This document shows, piece by piece, positions 8,458-15,509 of a stretch of 64,000 bases of DNA (its first letter is position 1; each line of letters begins with the position of its first letter). Where the stretch lies: contig NZ_CP163443.1 of assembly GCF_041053055.1 (NCBI RefSeq), positions 8,353,001-8,417,000 on the forward strand. Direction: 5' to 3'. The translations under genes were made by a program, and so were the position numbers. The notes under the pieces were generated by a model. It had not been told where the DNA came from. It searched no databases and saw only the letters and a list, made by a program, of their open reading frames with translations. Source of the DNA: Streptomyces sp. R41 (GTDB lineage: Bacteria; Actinomycetota; Actinomycetes; Streptomycetales; Streptomycetaceae).

Positions 8458-8474
8458 GGCGCACCGCCGGGGTC
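8430..8474. terminator. 19-bp stem hairpin spanning a stop codon between convergent genes
   Basis: Arms at 8430-8448 and 8456-8474 are perfectly complementary (19 bp) with a 7-nt loop. The upstream arm is coding sequence of the 7954 gene and the loop runs into its TGA. The dehydrogenase gene ends at 8481 on the other strand, so one hairpin can serve both transcripts. Confidence 0.75.
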
Positions 8475-8480
8475 CTCCAC

Positions 8481-9494
8481 TCAGTCTCGCCCGCCCGGGA
8501 TCTCCCGGAGCCGCACCGGACGCCGCTCCTGCCGGGACACCACACACGCCTCGGCGATACGCAGCGCCTCCAACGCCTCACGGCCGTCGCACGGATTGGG
8601 CCGCTCACCGCGGACGACCTCGACGAACGCGGCGAGCTCGGCCTCGTACGCCGGACCGAAGCGCTCCAGGAAGCCCATCCACGGCTTGTCGGCGGGCGGC
8701 GGCCCGGCCGGTTCGGTGGACGCGATCGGCGTACGGTCGTCGAGGCCGACGGCGATCTGGTCCAGCTCGCCGGCGAGCTCCATCCGGACGTCGTAGCCGG
8801 CCCCGTTCACCCGGGTCGCCGTCGCCGTGGCGAGGGTGCCGTCGTCGAAGGTGAGCACGGCCGCGGCGGTGTCGATGTCACCCGCCTCGCGGAACATCGC
8901 GGGCCCGGCGTCCGACCCGGTCGCGTACACCTCGAGGACCTCGCGGCCGGTGACCCAGCGCAGCATGTCGAAGTCGTGGATCAGGCAGTCCCGGTAGAGC
9001 CCGCCGGAGAGCGGGAGGTAGTCGACCGGGGGCGGCGACTGGTCGGACGTCATCGCCCGGACCGTGTGCAGCCGGCCCAGCCGTCCCGACCGCACCGCCT
9101 CGCGGGCGGCCGTGTAGCCCACGTCGAAGCGGCGCTGGAAGCCCAGCTGCAGAATCGTTCCGGCGGCATCGACCTCGGCCAGCGCGGCCAGCGTGCCCGC
9201 CAGATCGAGGGCGATGGGCTTCTCGCAGAAGACCGGGAGCCCGGACCGCGCTGCCCGACCGATCAGTTCGCCGTGGGCCGAAGTCGCCGCCGTGATGACC
9301 ACCGCATCCACGCCCCAGGTGAAGATCTCGTCCACGCTGGGCGCCGCCGTCGCGCCCAGTCGGTCCGCCAGCCGATGGGCCCGCGCGGTGTCCGCGTCCG
9401 TGACGATGAGGGAGCCGCCGACCTCACGGTGACGGCTGAGAGTGGTCGCGTGGAATGTGCCGATACGACCCGCTCCGATGAGTCCGATGCGCAT
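8481..9494 (-). CDS. Gfo/Idh/MocA-family dehydrogenase, inositol 2-dehydrogenase-like
   Basis: A 337-residue NAD(P)-dependent sugar/polyol dehydrogenase. The N-terminal Rossmann motif is 'RIGLIGAGRIGTFHATTL'; the catalytic Lys is in 'VFCEKPIALD'. The active-site Asp/His pair is in 'GGLYRDCLIHDFDMLRWVTG', typical of myo-inositol 2-dehydrogenases (IolG/MocA). The length is normal for the family. It is divergent from the GntR regulator, with a 99-bp shared control region, and close to a CUT2 sugar ABC importer and ROK kinase. It probably oxidises the sugar or polyol imported by that system. Inositol is one reasonable substrate, but no iolB/C/D/E genes are present. Confidence 0.85.
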   Translation of the reverse strand: MRIGLIGAGRIGTFHATTLSRHREVGGSLIVTDADTARAHRLADRLGATAAPSVDEIFTWGVDAVVITAATSAHGELIGRAARSGLPVFCEKPIALDLAGTLAALAEVDAAGTILQLGFQRRFDVGYTAAREAVRSGRLGRLHTVRAMTSDQSPPPVDYLPLSGGLYRDCLIHDFDMLRWVTGREVLEVYATGSDAGPAMFREAGDIDTAAAVLTFDDGTLATATATRVNGAGYDVRMELAGELDQIAVGLDDRTPIASTEPAGPPPADKPWMGFLERFGPAYEAELAAFVEVVRGERPNPCDGREALEALRIAEACVVSRQERRPVRLREIPGGRD

Positions 9495-9523
9495 GGGAAC
9501 AGTGTGGGCGAAGCCGGCACCGT

Positions 9524-9544
9524 GTCAATGGTTTGTCCGGACAA
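9524..9544. promoter_or_regulatory. divergent control region: -35 TTGACA and TTGTCCGGACAA palindrome
   Basis: On the minus strand TTGACA lies at 9529-9524, pointing at the dehydrogenase, whose ATG is 29 nt further on. Beside it is a perfect 12-bp palindrome TTGTCCGGACAA at 9533-9544. Its position between the GntR gene and the dehydrogenase suits an operator for that regulator. TACGCT at 9582-9587, 6 nt before the GntR GTG, may be a -10 box of a leaderless transcript. Confidence 0.5.
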
Positions 9545-9593
9545 TCGAACTTCACAACTTCCCGTCAACATCTCCCAGAGCTACGCTCGGGCC

Positions 9594-10358
9594 GTGCCGA
9601 AACCAGATGTGGATCCGACCGTGTCGCTCCAGCTCAGCGTCGACCGCAGCAGCCCGGTCCCGCTCTACTTCCAGCTGTCCCAACAGCTGGAGGCCGCGAT
9701 CGAGCACGGAACGCTGACCCCGGGCAGCCTCCTTGGCAACGAGATCGAGCTCGCCGGGCGGCTCGGCCTGTCCCGGCCCACGGTCCGCCAGGCCATCCAG
9801 TCCCTCGTCGACAAGGGCCTGCTCGTACGGCGCCGCGGCGTGGGCACTCAGGTCGTGCACAGCCAGGTCAAGCGCCCGCTGGAACTCAGCAGCCTCTACG
9901 ACGACCTGGAGTCGGCGGGCCAGCGCCCGGCGACCCAGGTGGTCGTCAACACCGTCGTACCGGCGTCCGCAGAGGTCGCGGCGGCCCTGGGCGTGGCCGA
10001 GGGCGGCGACGTACACCGTGTCGAGCGGCTGCGCCTCGCCCACGGGGAGCCGATGGCGTACCTCTGCAACTATCTGCCCCCCGACCTGCTGGAGCTGGAC
10101 AGCGCGCAGATGGAGGCCACCGGCCTGTACCGGCTGATGCGCGCGGCGGGGATCACCCTGCACAGCGCCCGGCAGTCCGTCGGCGCACGCGCGGCCACCG
10201 CGGAAGAGGGCGAGCGGCTCGGCGAACCGGCCGGCGCGCCCCTGCTCACCATGCAGCGCACAACCTTCGACGACACCGGCCGCGCCGTCGAGTTCGGCAC
10301 CCACATCTACCGGGCCTCGCGCTACTCCTTCGAGTTCCAGCTCCTCGTGCGTCCGTGA
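9594..10358 (+). CDS. GntR/HutC-family transcriptional regulator
   Basis: A 254-residue regulator. The winged HTH (about 20-90) reads 'VPLYFQLSQQLEAAIEHGTLTPGSLLGNEIELAGRLGLSRPTVRQAIQSLVDKGLLVRRRGVGTQV'. The C-terminal UTRA ligand-binding domain (about 100-250) ends with the usual 'VEFGTHIYRASRYSFEFQL'. HutC-type repressors sense small metabolites, often sugar phosphates. It is divergent from the dehydrogenase and upstream of the CUT2 importer on its own strand, so it likely controls the whole sugar locus. The GTG at 9594 gives the expected family N-terminus. The 3' end starts a 37-bp direct repeat. Confidence 0.9.
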   Translation: MPKPDVDPTVSLQLSVDRSSPVPLYFQLSQQLEAAIEHGTLTPGSLLGNEIELAGRLGLSRPTVRQAIQSLVDKGLLVRRRGVGTQVVHSQVKRPLELSSLYDDLESAGQRPATQVVVNTVVPASAEVAAALGVAEGGDVHRVERLRLAHGEPMAYLCNYLPPDLLELDSAQMEATGLYRLMRAAGITLHSARQSVGARAATAEEGERLGEPAGAPLLTMQRTTFDDTGRAVEFGTHIYRASRYSFEFQLLVRP

Positions 10359-10418
10359 TCGACTGACGCGCTCTCCTTCCCTCGTGCGTCCGTGATCGAC
10401 CGACGCGCGCTCCTCACC
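10344..10418 (+). repeat. 37-bp tandem duplication starting in the GntR gene's last codons
   Basis: CTCGTGCGTCCGTGATCGAC begins at 10344 and again at 10381. The two 37-bp units match over nearly all of their length (T/C change at the 21st base, divergence at the end). The first covers the last five codons and stop of the regulator gene. The rest of the gap to 10626 holds no gene; a hairpin-prone GGCCGGTGAGACGCCGG stretch near 10529 may be regulatory. Confidence 0.85.
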
Positions 10419-10626
10419 GGCCCCGCTGTCGTCACCGAGAAGGGCGTGGCGCGACCGGTGAAGTCCACCGCGCGCGGGACCCGCTGGTCGGGTGCATGAT
10501 CCCCGTGATTGATACTTGGACGTTTGGGGCCGGTGAGACGCCGGTCCCAGGGGCCTATGTGACGGCCCTCCGGGCCAGTCCGCAGGGCCCGGCGCACCAA
10601 GGAGCAAGCAAGAAGGGCACGGCCTC

Positions 10627-11631
10627 GTGGCACGGACTCGGACCTGGGTAAGCATCGCGCTCGCAGGGGCGCTGGGAGTGTCCCTCGCGGGATGCAGCAG
10701 CACCGGCGGTAAGCGGGCCGAGGACGCCCGCAAGGCGGCGGCGGCCCAGGGCAGGGCCGCGGTGAACACGCCCAAATGGACCTTCGCGATGATCACCCAC
10801 GCGGGCGAAGGCGACACCTTCTGGGACATCGTGCAGAGCGGCGCCAAGCAGGCCGCCGTCAAGGACAACATCAACTTCCTGTACTCGCACAGTGGCGAGG
10901 CACAGCAGCAGGCACAGCTCGTGGACGCCGCCGTCGACAAGCAGGTCGACGGCATCATCGTCACGCTCGCCAAGCCCGACGCCATGAAGGCGGCCGTCGC
11001 GCGCGCCGAGAAGGCCGGCATCCCCGTGATCACGGTGAACTCGGGCTCCGAGGAGTCCAAGGCGTTCGGTGCGCTCACCCACATCGGTCAGGACGAGACC
11101 GTCGCCGGCGAGGCGGTCGGTGACGAGCTGAACAAGCGGGGCCGCAAGAAGGCCCTGTGTGTTCTGCACGAGCAGGGCAACGTCGGTCACGAGCAGCGCT
11201 GCGCGGGCATCAAGAACACCTTCCACGGCACCGTGCAGAACCTCTATGTCCAGGGCACCAGCATGCCCGACGTGCAGGCCTCCATCGGCGCCAAGCTGCA
11301 GGCCGACACGTCCATCGACTCGGTCGTCACGCTCGGCGCCCCCTTCGCGGACACCGCGGTCAAGGCCAAGCAGGACGCGGGCAGCAAGGCCGAGATCGAC
11401 ACCTTCGACCTCAACGAGAAGGTGGCCGGGGAGCTCAAGAGCGGCACGCTCGGCTTCGCCGTCGACCAGCAGCCGTACCTCCAGGGGTACGAGGCCGTGG
11501 ACCTGCTCTGGCTCTACAAGTACAACGACGACGTCCTCGGCGGCGGCAAGCCGGTCCTCACCGGACCGCAGATCATCACCAAGGACCAGGCCGGCGCGCT
11601 GCTGGAGTACACGAAGCGGGGCACCCGATGA
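10627..11631 (+). CDS. CUT2-type sugar ABC transporter, substrate-binding lipoprotein
   Basis: A 334-residue lipoprotein: signal with lipobox 'GVSLAGCSS' (Cys about 22), then a periplasmic-binding-protein type I fold with '[25 protein letters not shown]', '[19 protein letters not shown]' and '[11 protein letters not shown]', as in ribose/galactose/inositol-type receptors. It captures a sugar outside the membrane for the permease encoded next. GTG 10627 has AAGAAGGG about 8 nt upstream. It is first in a tight three-gene operon; its stop overlaps the permease start. The sugar is not predictable from sequence; the nearby dehydrogenase suggests a polyol or an aldose. Confidence 0.92.
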   Translation: MARTRTWVSIALAGALGVSLAGCSSTGGKRAEDARKAAAAQGRAAVNTPKWTFAMITHAGEGDTFWDIVQSGAKQAAVKDNINFLYSHSGEAQQQAQLVDAAVDKQVDGIIVTLAKPDAMKAAVARAEKAGIPVITVNSGSEESKAFGALTHIGQDETVAGEAVGDELNKRGRKKALCVLHEQGNVGHEQRCAGIKNTFHGTVQNLYVQGTSMPDVQASIGAKLQADTSIDSVVTLGAPFADTAVKAKQDAGSKAEIDTFDLNEKVAGELKSGTLGFAVDQQPYLQGYEAVDLLWLYKYNDDVLGGGKPVLTGPQIITKDQAGALLEYTKRGTR

Positions 11632-12683
11632 GTACCACCGCACCCGCGCCGTCGCCGGGCACCAAGGCCGACGAACGTCTCCTGAAGACCTCGCCGCTGC
11701 GCAAGTTCATGGGCCGCCCCGAGCTCGGCTCGGTGGTCGGCGCGATCGCCGTCTTCGTCTTCTTCGCGATCTTCGCGGACAGCTTCGTACGGGCCGGGAG
11801 CCTCAGCACGGTCCTGTACGCCTCGTCGACCATCGGCATCATGGCCGTCCCGGTCGCGCTGCTGATGATCGGCGGCGAGTTCGACCTCTCCGCGGGCGTC
11901 ATGGTGACCAGCTCCGCGCTGATCTCCTCGATGTTCAGCTACCAGATGACCGCGAACGTCTGGGTCGGCGTCTTCGTCTCGCTGCTCGTCACCCTGGCGA
12001 TCGGCGTCTTCAACGGCGTCATGCTGACCCGCACCGACCCGCCGAGCTTCATCATCACGCTCGGCACCTTTCTGATGCTGACCGGCATGAACCTCGGCTT
12101 CACCAAGCTGATCAGCGGCACGGTCTCCACGAAGTCGATCTCCGACATGGAGGGCTTCTCCTCCGCCAAGGACGTCTTCGCCTCGACGCTCACCATCGGC
12201 GGCGTCGACTTCAAGATCACCATCCTGTGGTGGCTGGCCCTGGTCGCCATCGCCACCTGGATCCTGCTGCGCACCCGCGTCGGCAACTGGATCTACGCCG
12301 TCGGCGGTGGCGAGGAAGCGGCCCGCGCGGTCGGCGTCCCGGTCGACAAGACCAAGATCGGCCTCTACATGGGCGTCGCCTTCGGCGCCTGGATCTCCGG
12401 CCAGCACCTGCTGTTCTCGTTCGACGTCGTGCAGTCCGGCGAGGGCGTCGGCAACGAGCTGATCTACATCATCGCGGCCGTCATCGGCGGCTGTCTGATC
12501 ACCGGTGGCTACGGTTCCGCGGTCGGCGCGGCTGTCGGCGCGCTGATCTTCGGCATGGTCAGCAAGGGCATCGTGTTCGCCGAGTGGAACCCGGACTGGT
12601 TCAAGTTCTTCCTGGGAGTGATGCTGCTCCTGGCGACCCTGCTCAACCACTGGGTCCGCAAGCGCGCGGAGGCGACGAAGTGA
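11628..12683 (+). CDS. CUT2-type sugar ABC transporter permease
   Basis: A 351-residue RbsC-like permease with about ten membrane helices. Family landmarks are '[22 protein letters not shown]' and '[20 protein letters not shown]' in the first half and '[33 protein letters not shown]' (the ATPase-contact loop) in the second. '[20 protein letters not shown]' follows. It forms the channel for the sugar bound by the preceding lipoprotein. Its ATG overlaps the stop of the receptor gene (ATGA at 11628) and its stop overlaps the ATPase start, so the three are translationally coupled. Confidence 0.93.
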   Translation: MSTTAPAPSPGTKADERLLKTSPLRKFMGRPELGSVVGAIAVFVFFAIFADSFVRAGSLSTVLYASSTIGIMAVPVALLMIGGEFDLSAGVMVTSSALISSMFSYQMTANVWVGVFVSLLVTLAIGVFNGVMLTRTDPPSFIITLGTFLMLTGMNLGFTKLISGTVSTKSISDMEGFSSAKDVFASTLTIGGVDFKITILWWLALVAIATWILLRTRVGNWIYAVGGGEEAARAVGVPVDKTKIGLYMGVAFGAWISGQHLLFSFDVVQSGEGVGNELIYIIAAVIGGCLITGGYGSAVGAAVGALIFGMVSKGIVFAEWNPDWFKFFLGVMLLLATLLNHWVRKRAEATK

Positions 12684-13501
12684 CCACGGACGGGAACATG
12701 ACGACCGACTCGGCCTCCACGGACCGTACGGCGCTCGTCGAGCTCGACGACGTCAGCAAGTACTACGGCAACATCCGCGCCCTCGAAGGCGTCTCGCTGG
12801 AAGTCCACGCGGGCGAGATCTCCTGCGTGCTCGGCGACAACGGCGCGGGCAAGTCCACCCTGATCAAGATCATCGCGGGACGGCACCAGCACGACGCGGG
12901 CATCCTGCGCATCGAGGGCGAGGAGACCCGGCTGTCGTCCCCGCGCGAAGCCCTCGACCACGGGATCGCCACGGTCTACCAGGACCTCGCCGTCGTTCCG
13001 CTGATGCCGGTCTGGCGGAACTTCTTCCTCGGCTCCGAGCCCAGGAAGGGCGTCGTTCCCTTCAAGCGCATGGACGTCGACTTCATGCGGAAGACGACCC
13101 ACGCGGAGCTCCTGCGCATGGGCATCGACCTGCGCGACGTCGACCAGCCCATCGGCACCCTGTCCGGCGGTGAGCGTCAGTGCGTGGCGATCGCCCGCGC
13201 CGTCTATTTCGGCGCCAAGGTCCTCGTCCTCGACGAGCCCACCGCGGCCCTGGGTGTGAAGCAGTCCGGTGTGGTCCTCAAATATGTGGCAGCCGCACGG
13301 GACGCCGGACTGGGTGTTGTGTTGATCACCCACAATCCGCATCACGCGTATCTGGTGGGCGACCGATTCGTGCTCCTGAAGCGCGGCACGATGTTCAGCA
13401 GCAACGCGCGCGAGGACATCACGCTCGACGAGCTGACCCGCCAGATGGCGGGCGGCAGCGAGCTGGACGACCTGCGGCACGAGCTGGAACGCAGCTCGTG
13501 A
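12680..13501 (+). CDS. sugar ABC transporter ATP-binding protein, single domain
   Basis: A 273-residue ATPase. Walker A is '[10 protein letters not shown]', the Q-loop is in '[11 protein letters not shown]', the signature is '[14 protein letters not shown]', Walker B '[12 protein letters not shown]' and the switch His is in '[16 protein letters not shown]'. It powers the CUT2 importer. Classical ribose-type systems use a fused two-domain ATPase of about 500 residues; here there is only one domain, as in the FrcA-type subgroup, so a homodimer is expected. The GTG overlaps the permease stop (GTGA). A 7-bp hairpin follows the stop codon. Confidence 0.93.
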   Translation: MTTDGNMTTDSASTDRTALVELDDVSKYYGNIRALEGVSLEVHAGEISCVLGDNGAGKSTLIKIIAGRHQHDAGILRIEGEETRLSSPREALDHGIATVYQDLAVVPLMPVWRNFFLGSEPRKGVVPFKRMDVDFMRKTTHAELLRMGIDLRDVDQPIGTLSGGERQCVAIARAVYFGAKVLVLDEPTAALGVKQSGVVLKYVAAARDAGLGVVLITHNPHHAYLVGDRFVLLKRGTMFSSNAREDITLDELTRQMAGGSELDDLRHELERSS

Positions 13502-13504
13502 GGA

Positions 13505-13522
13505 GCGCCCCGACAGGGGCGC
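13505..13522 (+). terminator. short GC hairpin after the ABC operon
   Basis: GCGCCCC and GGGGCGC arms flank a GACA loop, 4 bases after the ATPase stop. There is no T-run, as is usual for Streptomyces terminators. It separates the importer from the ROK kinase gene 160 bp downstream. Confidence 0.6.
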
Positions 13523-13680
13523 GTGGCTGTACATAATGCGGCTCCGCCGCGTGGGCGCGACCGGCCTCCACGGCCCGCGGTGAAGGGACGGCCCGAGCCT
13601 CTTGACCGGCGCGCCCTGCACAGCGTCCGCGGAGGCTCCCACAGTGCAGGCCCGCCCCGGCGTAAGGCAGAATCGGCCCG

Positions 13681-14826
13681 ATGAGCACCTACCGCGACCT
13701 CGCACACCGCGGCTCCGCGCGGGCCACCGTCCTGCGGACCGTAGGGACGCGTGAGCGCCGTTCCCACCTGACGGCGCCCCGCGTCCCCACCGTCGGCATC
13801 GACATCGGCGGCACGAAGGTGATGGCGGGCGTCGTGGACGCCGACGGCAACATCCTGGAGAAGGTCCGCGCCGAGACGCCGGACAAGTCCAAGAGCCCCA
13901 GGGTCGTCGAGGACACCATCGTCGAGCTGGTCCTGGACCTCTCCGACCGGCACGACGTGCACGCGGTCGGCATCGGCGCGGCCGGCTGGGTCGACGCCGA
14001 CCGCAACCGCATCCTGTTCGCGCCGCACCTCTCCTGGCGCAACGAGCCCCTGCGTGATCGCCTCGCGGGCAGGCTCGCCGTGCCCGTCCTGGTCGACAAC
14101 GACGCCAACGCCGCCGCCTGGGCCGAGTGGCGCTTCGGCGCGGGCCGTGGCGAGGACCACCTCGTCATGATCACGCTCGGCACCGGCATCGGCGGCGCGA
14201 TCCTGGAGGACGGCCAGGTCAAGCGCGGCAAGTTCGGCGTCGCCGGTGAGTTCGGCCATATGCAGGTCGTGCCCGGCGGCCACCGCTGCCCGTGCGGCAA
14301 CCGCGGCTGCTGGGAGCAGTACAGCTCCGGCAACGCACTGGTCCGCGAGGCCCGCGAGCTCGCCGCCGCGGACTCCCCGGTGGCGTACGGGATCATCGAG
14401 CACGTCAAGGGCAACATCGCCGACATCACCGGCCCGATGATCACCGAGCTGGCCCGTGAGGGCGACGCCATGTGCATCGAGCTGCTCCAGGACATCGGCC
14501 AGTGGCTCGGCGTGGGCATCGCGAACCTGGCCGCCGCCCTGGACCCCTCCTGCTTCGTCATCGGCGGTGGCGTCAGCGCGGCCGACGACCTGCTGATCGG
14601 CCCCGCGCGGGACGCCTTCCGCAGGAATCTCACGGGCCGCGGCTACCGCCCCGAGGCCCGTATCGCGCGCGCCCAGCTCGGCCCCGAGGCCGGCATGGTC
14701 GGCGCCGCCGACCTCGCCCGCCTCGTCGCCCGCCGCTTCCGCCGCGCCAAGCGGCGCCGCGTGGAGCGCTACGAGCGGTACGAGCGCTACACGGAGTCCC
14801 GCCGCACGACCCAGGGGTCGCTGTGA
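13681..14826 (+). CDS. ROK-family sugar kinase (glucokinase-like)
   Basis: A 381-residue ROK protein without an N-terminal DNA-binding domain, hence a kinase. It has the ATP phosphate motif 'GIDIGGTKVMAGVVD', catalytic Asp in 'VLVDNDANAAAWAEWRFGAGRG', 'LGTGIGGAILEDG' and the zinc motif 'HRCPCGNRGCWEQYSSG' (CxCGxxGCxE). It phosphorylates glucose or a related hexose using ATP. About 35 residues precede the core and a basic tail 'RRFRRAKRRRVERYERYERY' ends it; both are unusual additions. Its stop overlaps the next GTG, so it is coupled to the membrane protein downstream. In S. coelicolor a similar kinase follows a CUT2 operon (recollection). Confidence 0.9.
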   Translation: MSTYRDLAHRGSARATVLRTVGTRERRSHLTAPRVPTVGIDIGGTKVMAGVVDADGNILEKVRAETPDKSKSPRVVEDTIVELVLDLSDRHDVHAVGIGAAGWVDADRNRILFAPHLSWRNEPLRDRLAGRLAVPVLVDNDANAAAWAEWRFGAGRGEDHLVMITLGTGIGGAILEDGQVKRGKFGVAGEFGHMQVVPGGHRCPCGNRGCWEQYSSGNALVREARELAAADSPVAYGIIEHVKGNIADITGPMITELAREGDAMCIELLQDIGQWLGVGIANLAAALDPSCFVIGGGVSAADDLLIGPARDAFRRNLTGRGYRPEARIARAQLGPEAGMVGAADLARLVARRFRRAKRRRVERYERYERYTESRRTTQGSL

Positions 14827-15404
14827 CGGCCTCGCTGCCGCGCCAGGCATCACCGCCGGACGAGCCGCAGCGGCCGCCAGAGGACCCGCGCCACAAGTTC
14901 CGCCGCCGTGCCCTCACGCTGCTCATCATCGTGCTGCTCATCGGCGTACCCGCCGGCTATCTGGTGGTCTCCGCCAACCAGAGCCGCAACAGCGGCAAGC
15001 AGAAAGAGGACAAGTACTCGGCGACCGGCCTCACCGCAGGCTGGCCCTCGCGTGTCCAGCGCCGCCTGTACCAGGTGCCCATGCCCGCGGACTCCACGGA
15101 CGTCGCCTACTACGAGACGAACAACTGGAAGACCAGCCGCCTGTATGTGCAGTTCGGCACCACCGACGCGGGCCTGGACTGGTTCCTCAAGACCGTCGGC
15201 ACCAGCCGGAAGGCGCTGAAGAAGGACGACATCACCATCAGTGCCCGCGACCAGAAGGTCGTCGGCTGGGAGTTCACCGGCGTCGGCCCGTGGTCCGGTC
15301 TCGTCCACAAGCAGAAGGACCCGGCGCCCACGCAGGACATCGTCGTGAACCGGTCCGAGCCCCAGCACCCCATGGTGTACGTGGTCTCGCGCACGATTCC
15401 CTGA
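14823..15404 (+). CDS. single-pass membrane protein coupled to the ROK kinase
   Basis: A 193-residue protein: a Pro-rich cytoplasmic head, one membrane helix 'ALTLLIIVLLIGVPAGYLVVSA' (about 30-51) and an outside domain of about 140 residues with 'STDVAYYETNNWKTSRLYVQFGTTDAGLDWFLKTVGTS'. I do not recognise the domain; it looks like the extracytoplasmic part of small Streptomyces membrane proteins of unknown function. GTG 14823 overlaps the kinase stop (GTGA), indicating co-translation. It could sense or stabilise something at the membrane during sugar uptake, but that is guesswork. Confidence 0.75.
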   Translation: MTASLPRQASPPDEPQRPPEDPRHKFRRRALTLLIIVLLIGVPAGYLVVSANQSRNSGKQKEDKYSATGLTAGWPSRVQRRLYQVPMPADSTDVAYYETNNWKTSRLYVQFGTTDAGLDWFLKTVGTSRKALKKDDITISARDQKVVGWEFTGVGPWSGLVHKQKDPAPTQDIVVNRSEPQHPMVYVVSRTIP

Positions 15405-15509
15405 CCGGTCCCGATCCGGCCCGGCGCGGTCACCGAGGCCGATTGTCAGACCCCGCCCGTAGAGTCGAAGACAACTGATTCGACTGAGGGGCGGGAGGTG
15501 ACCGGGCGT

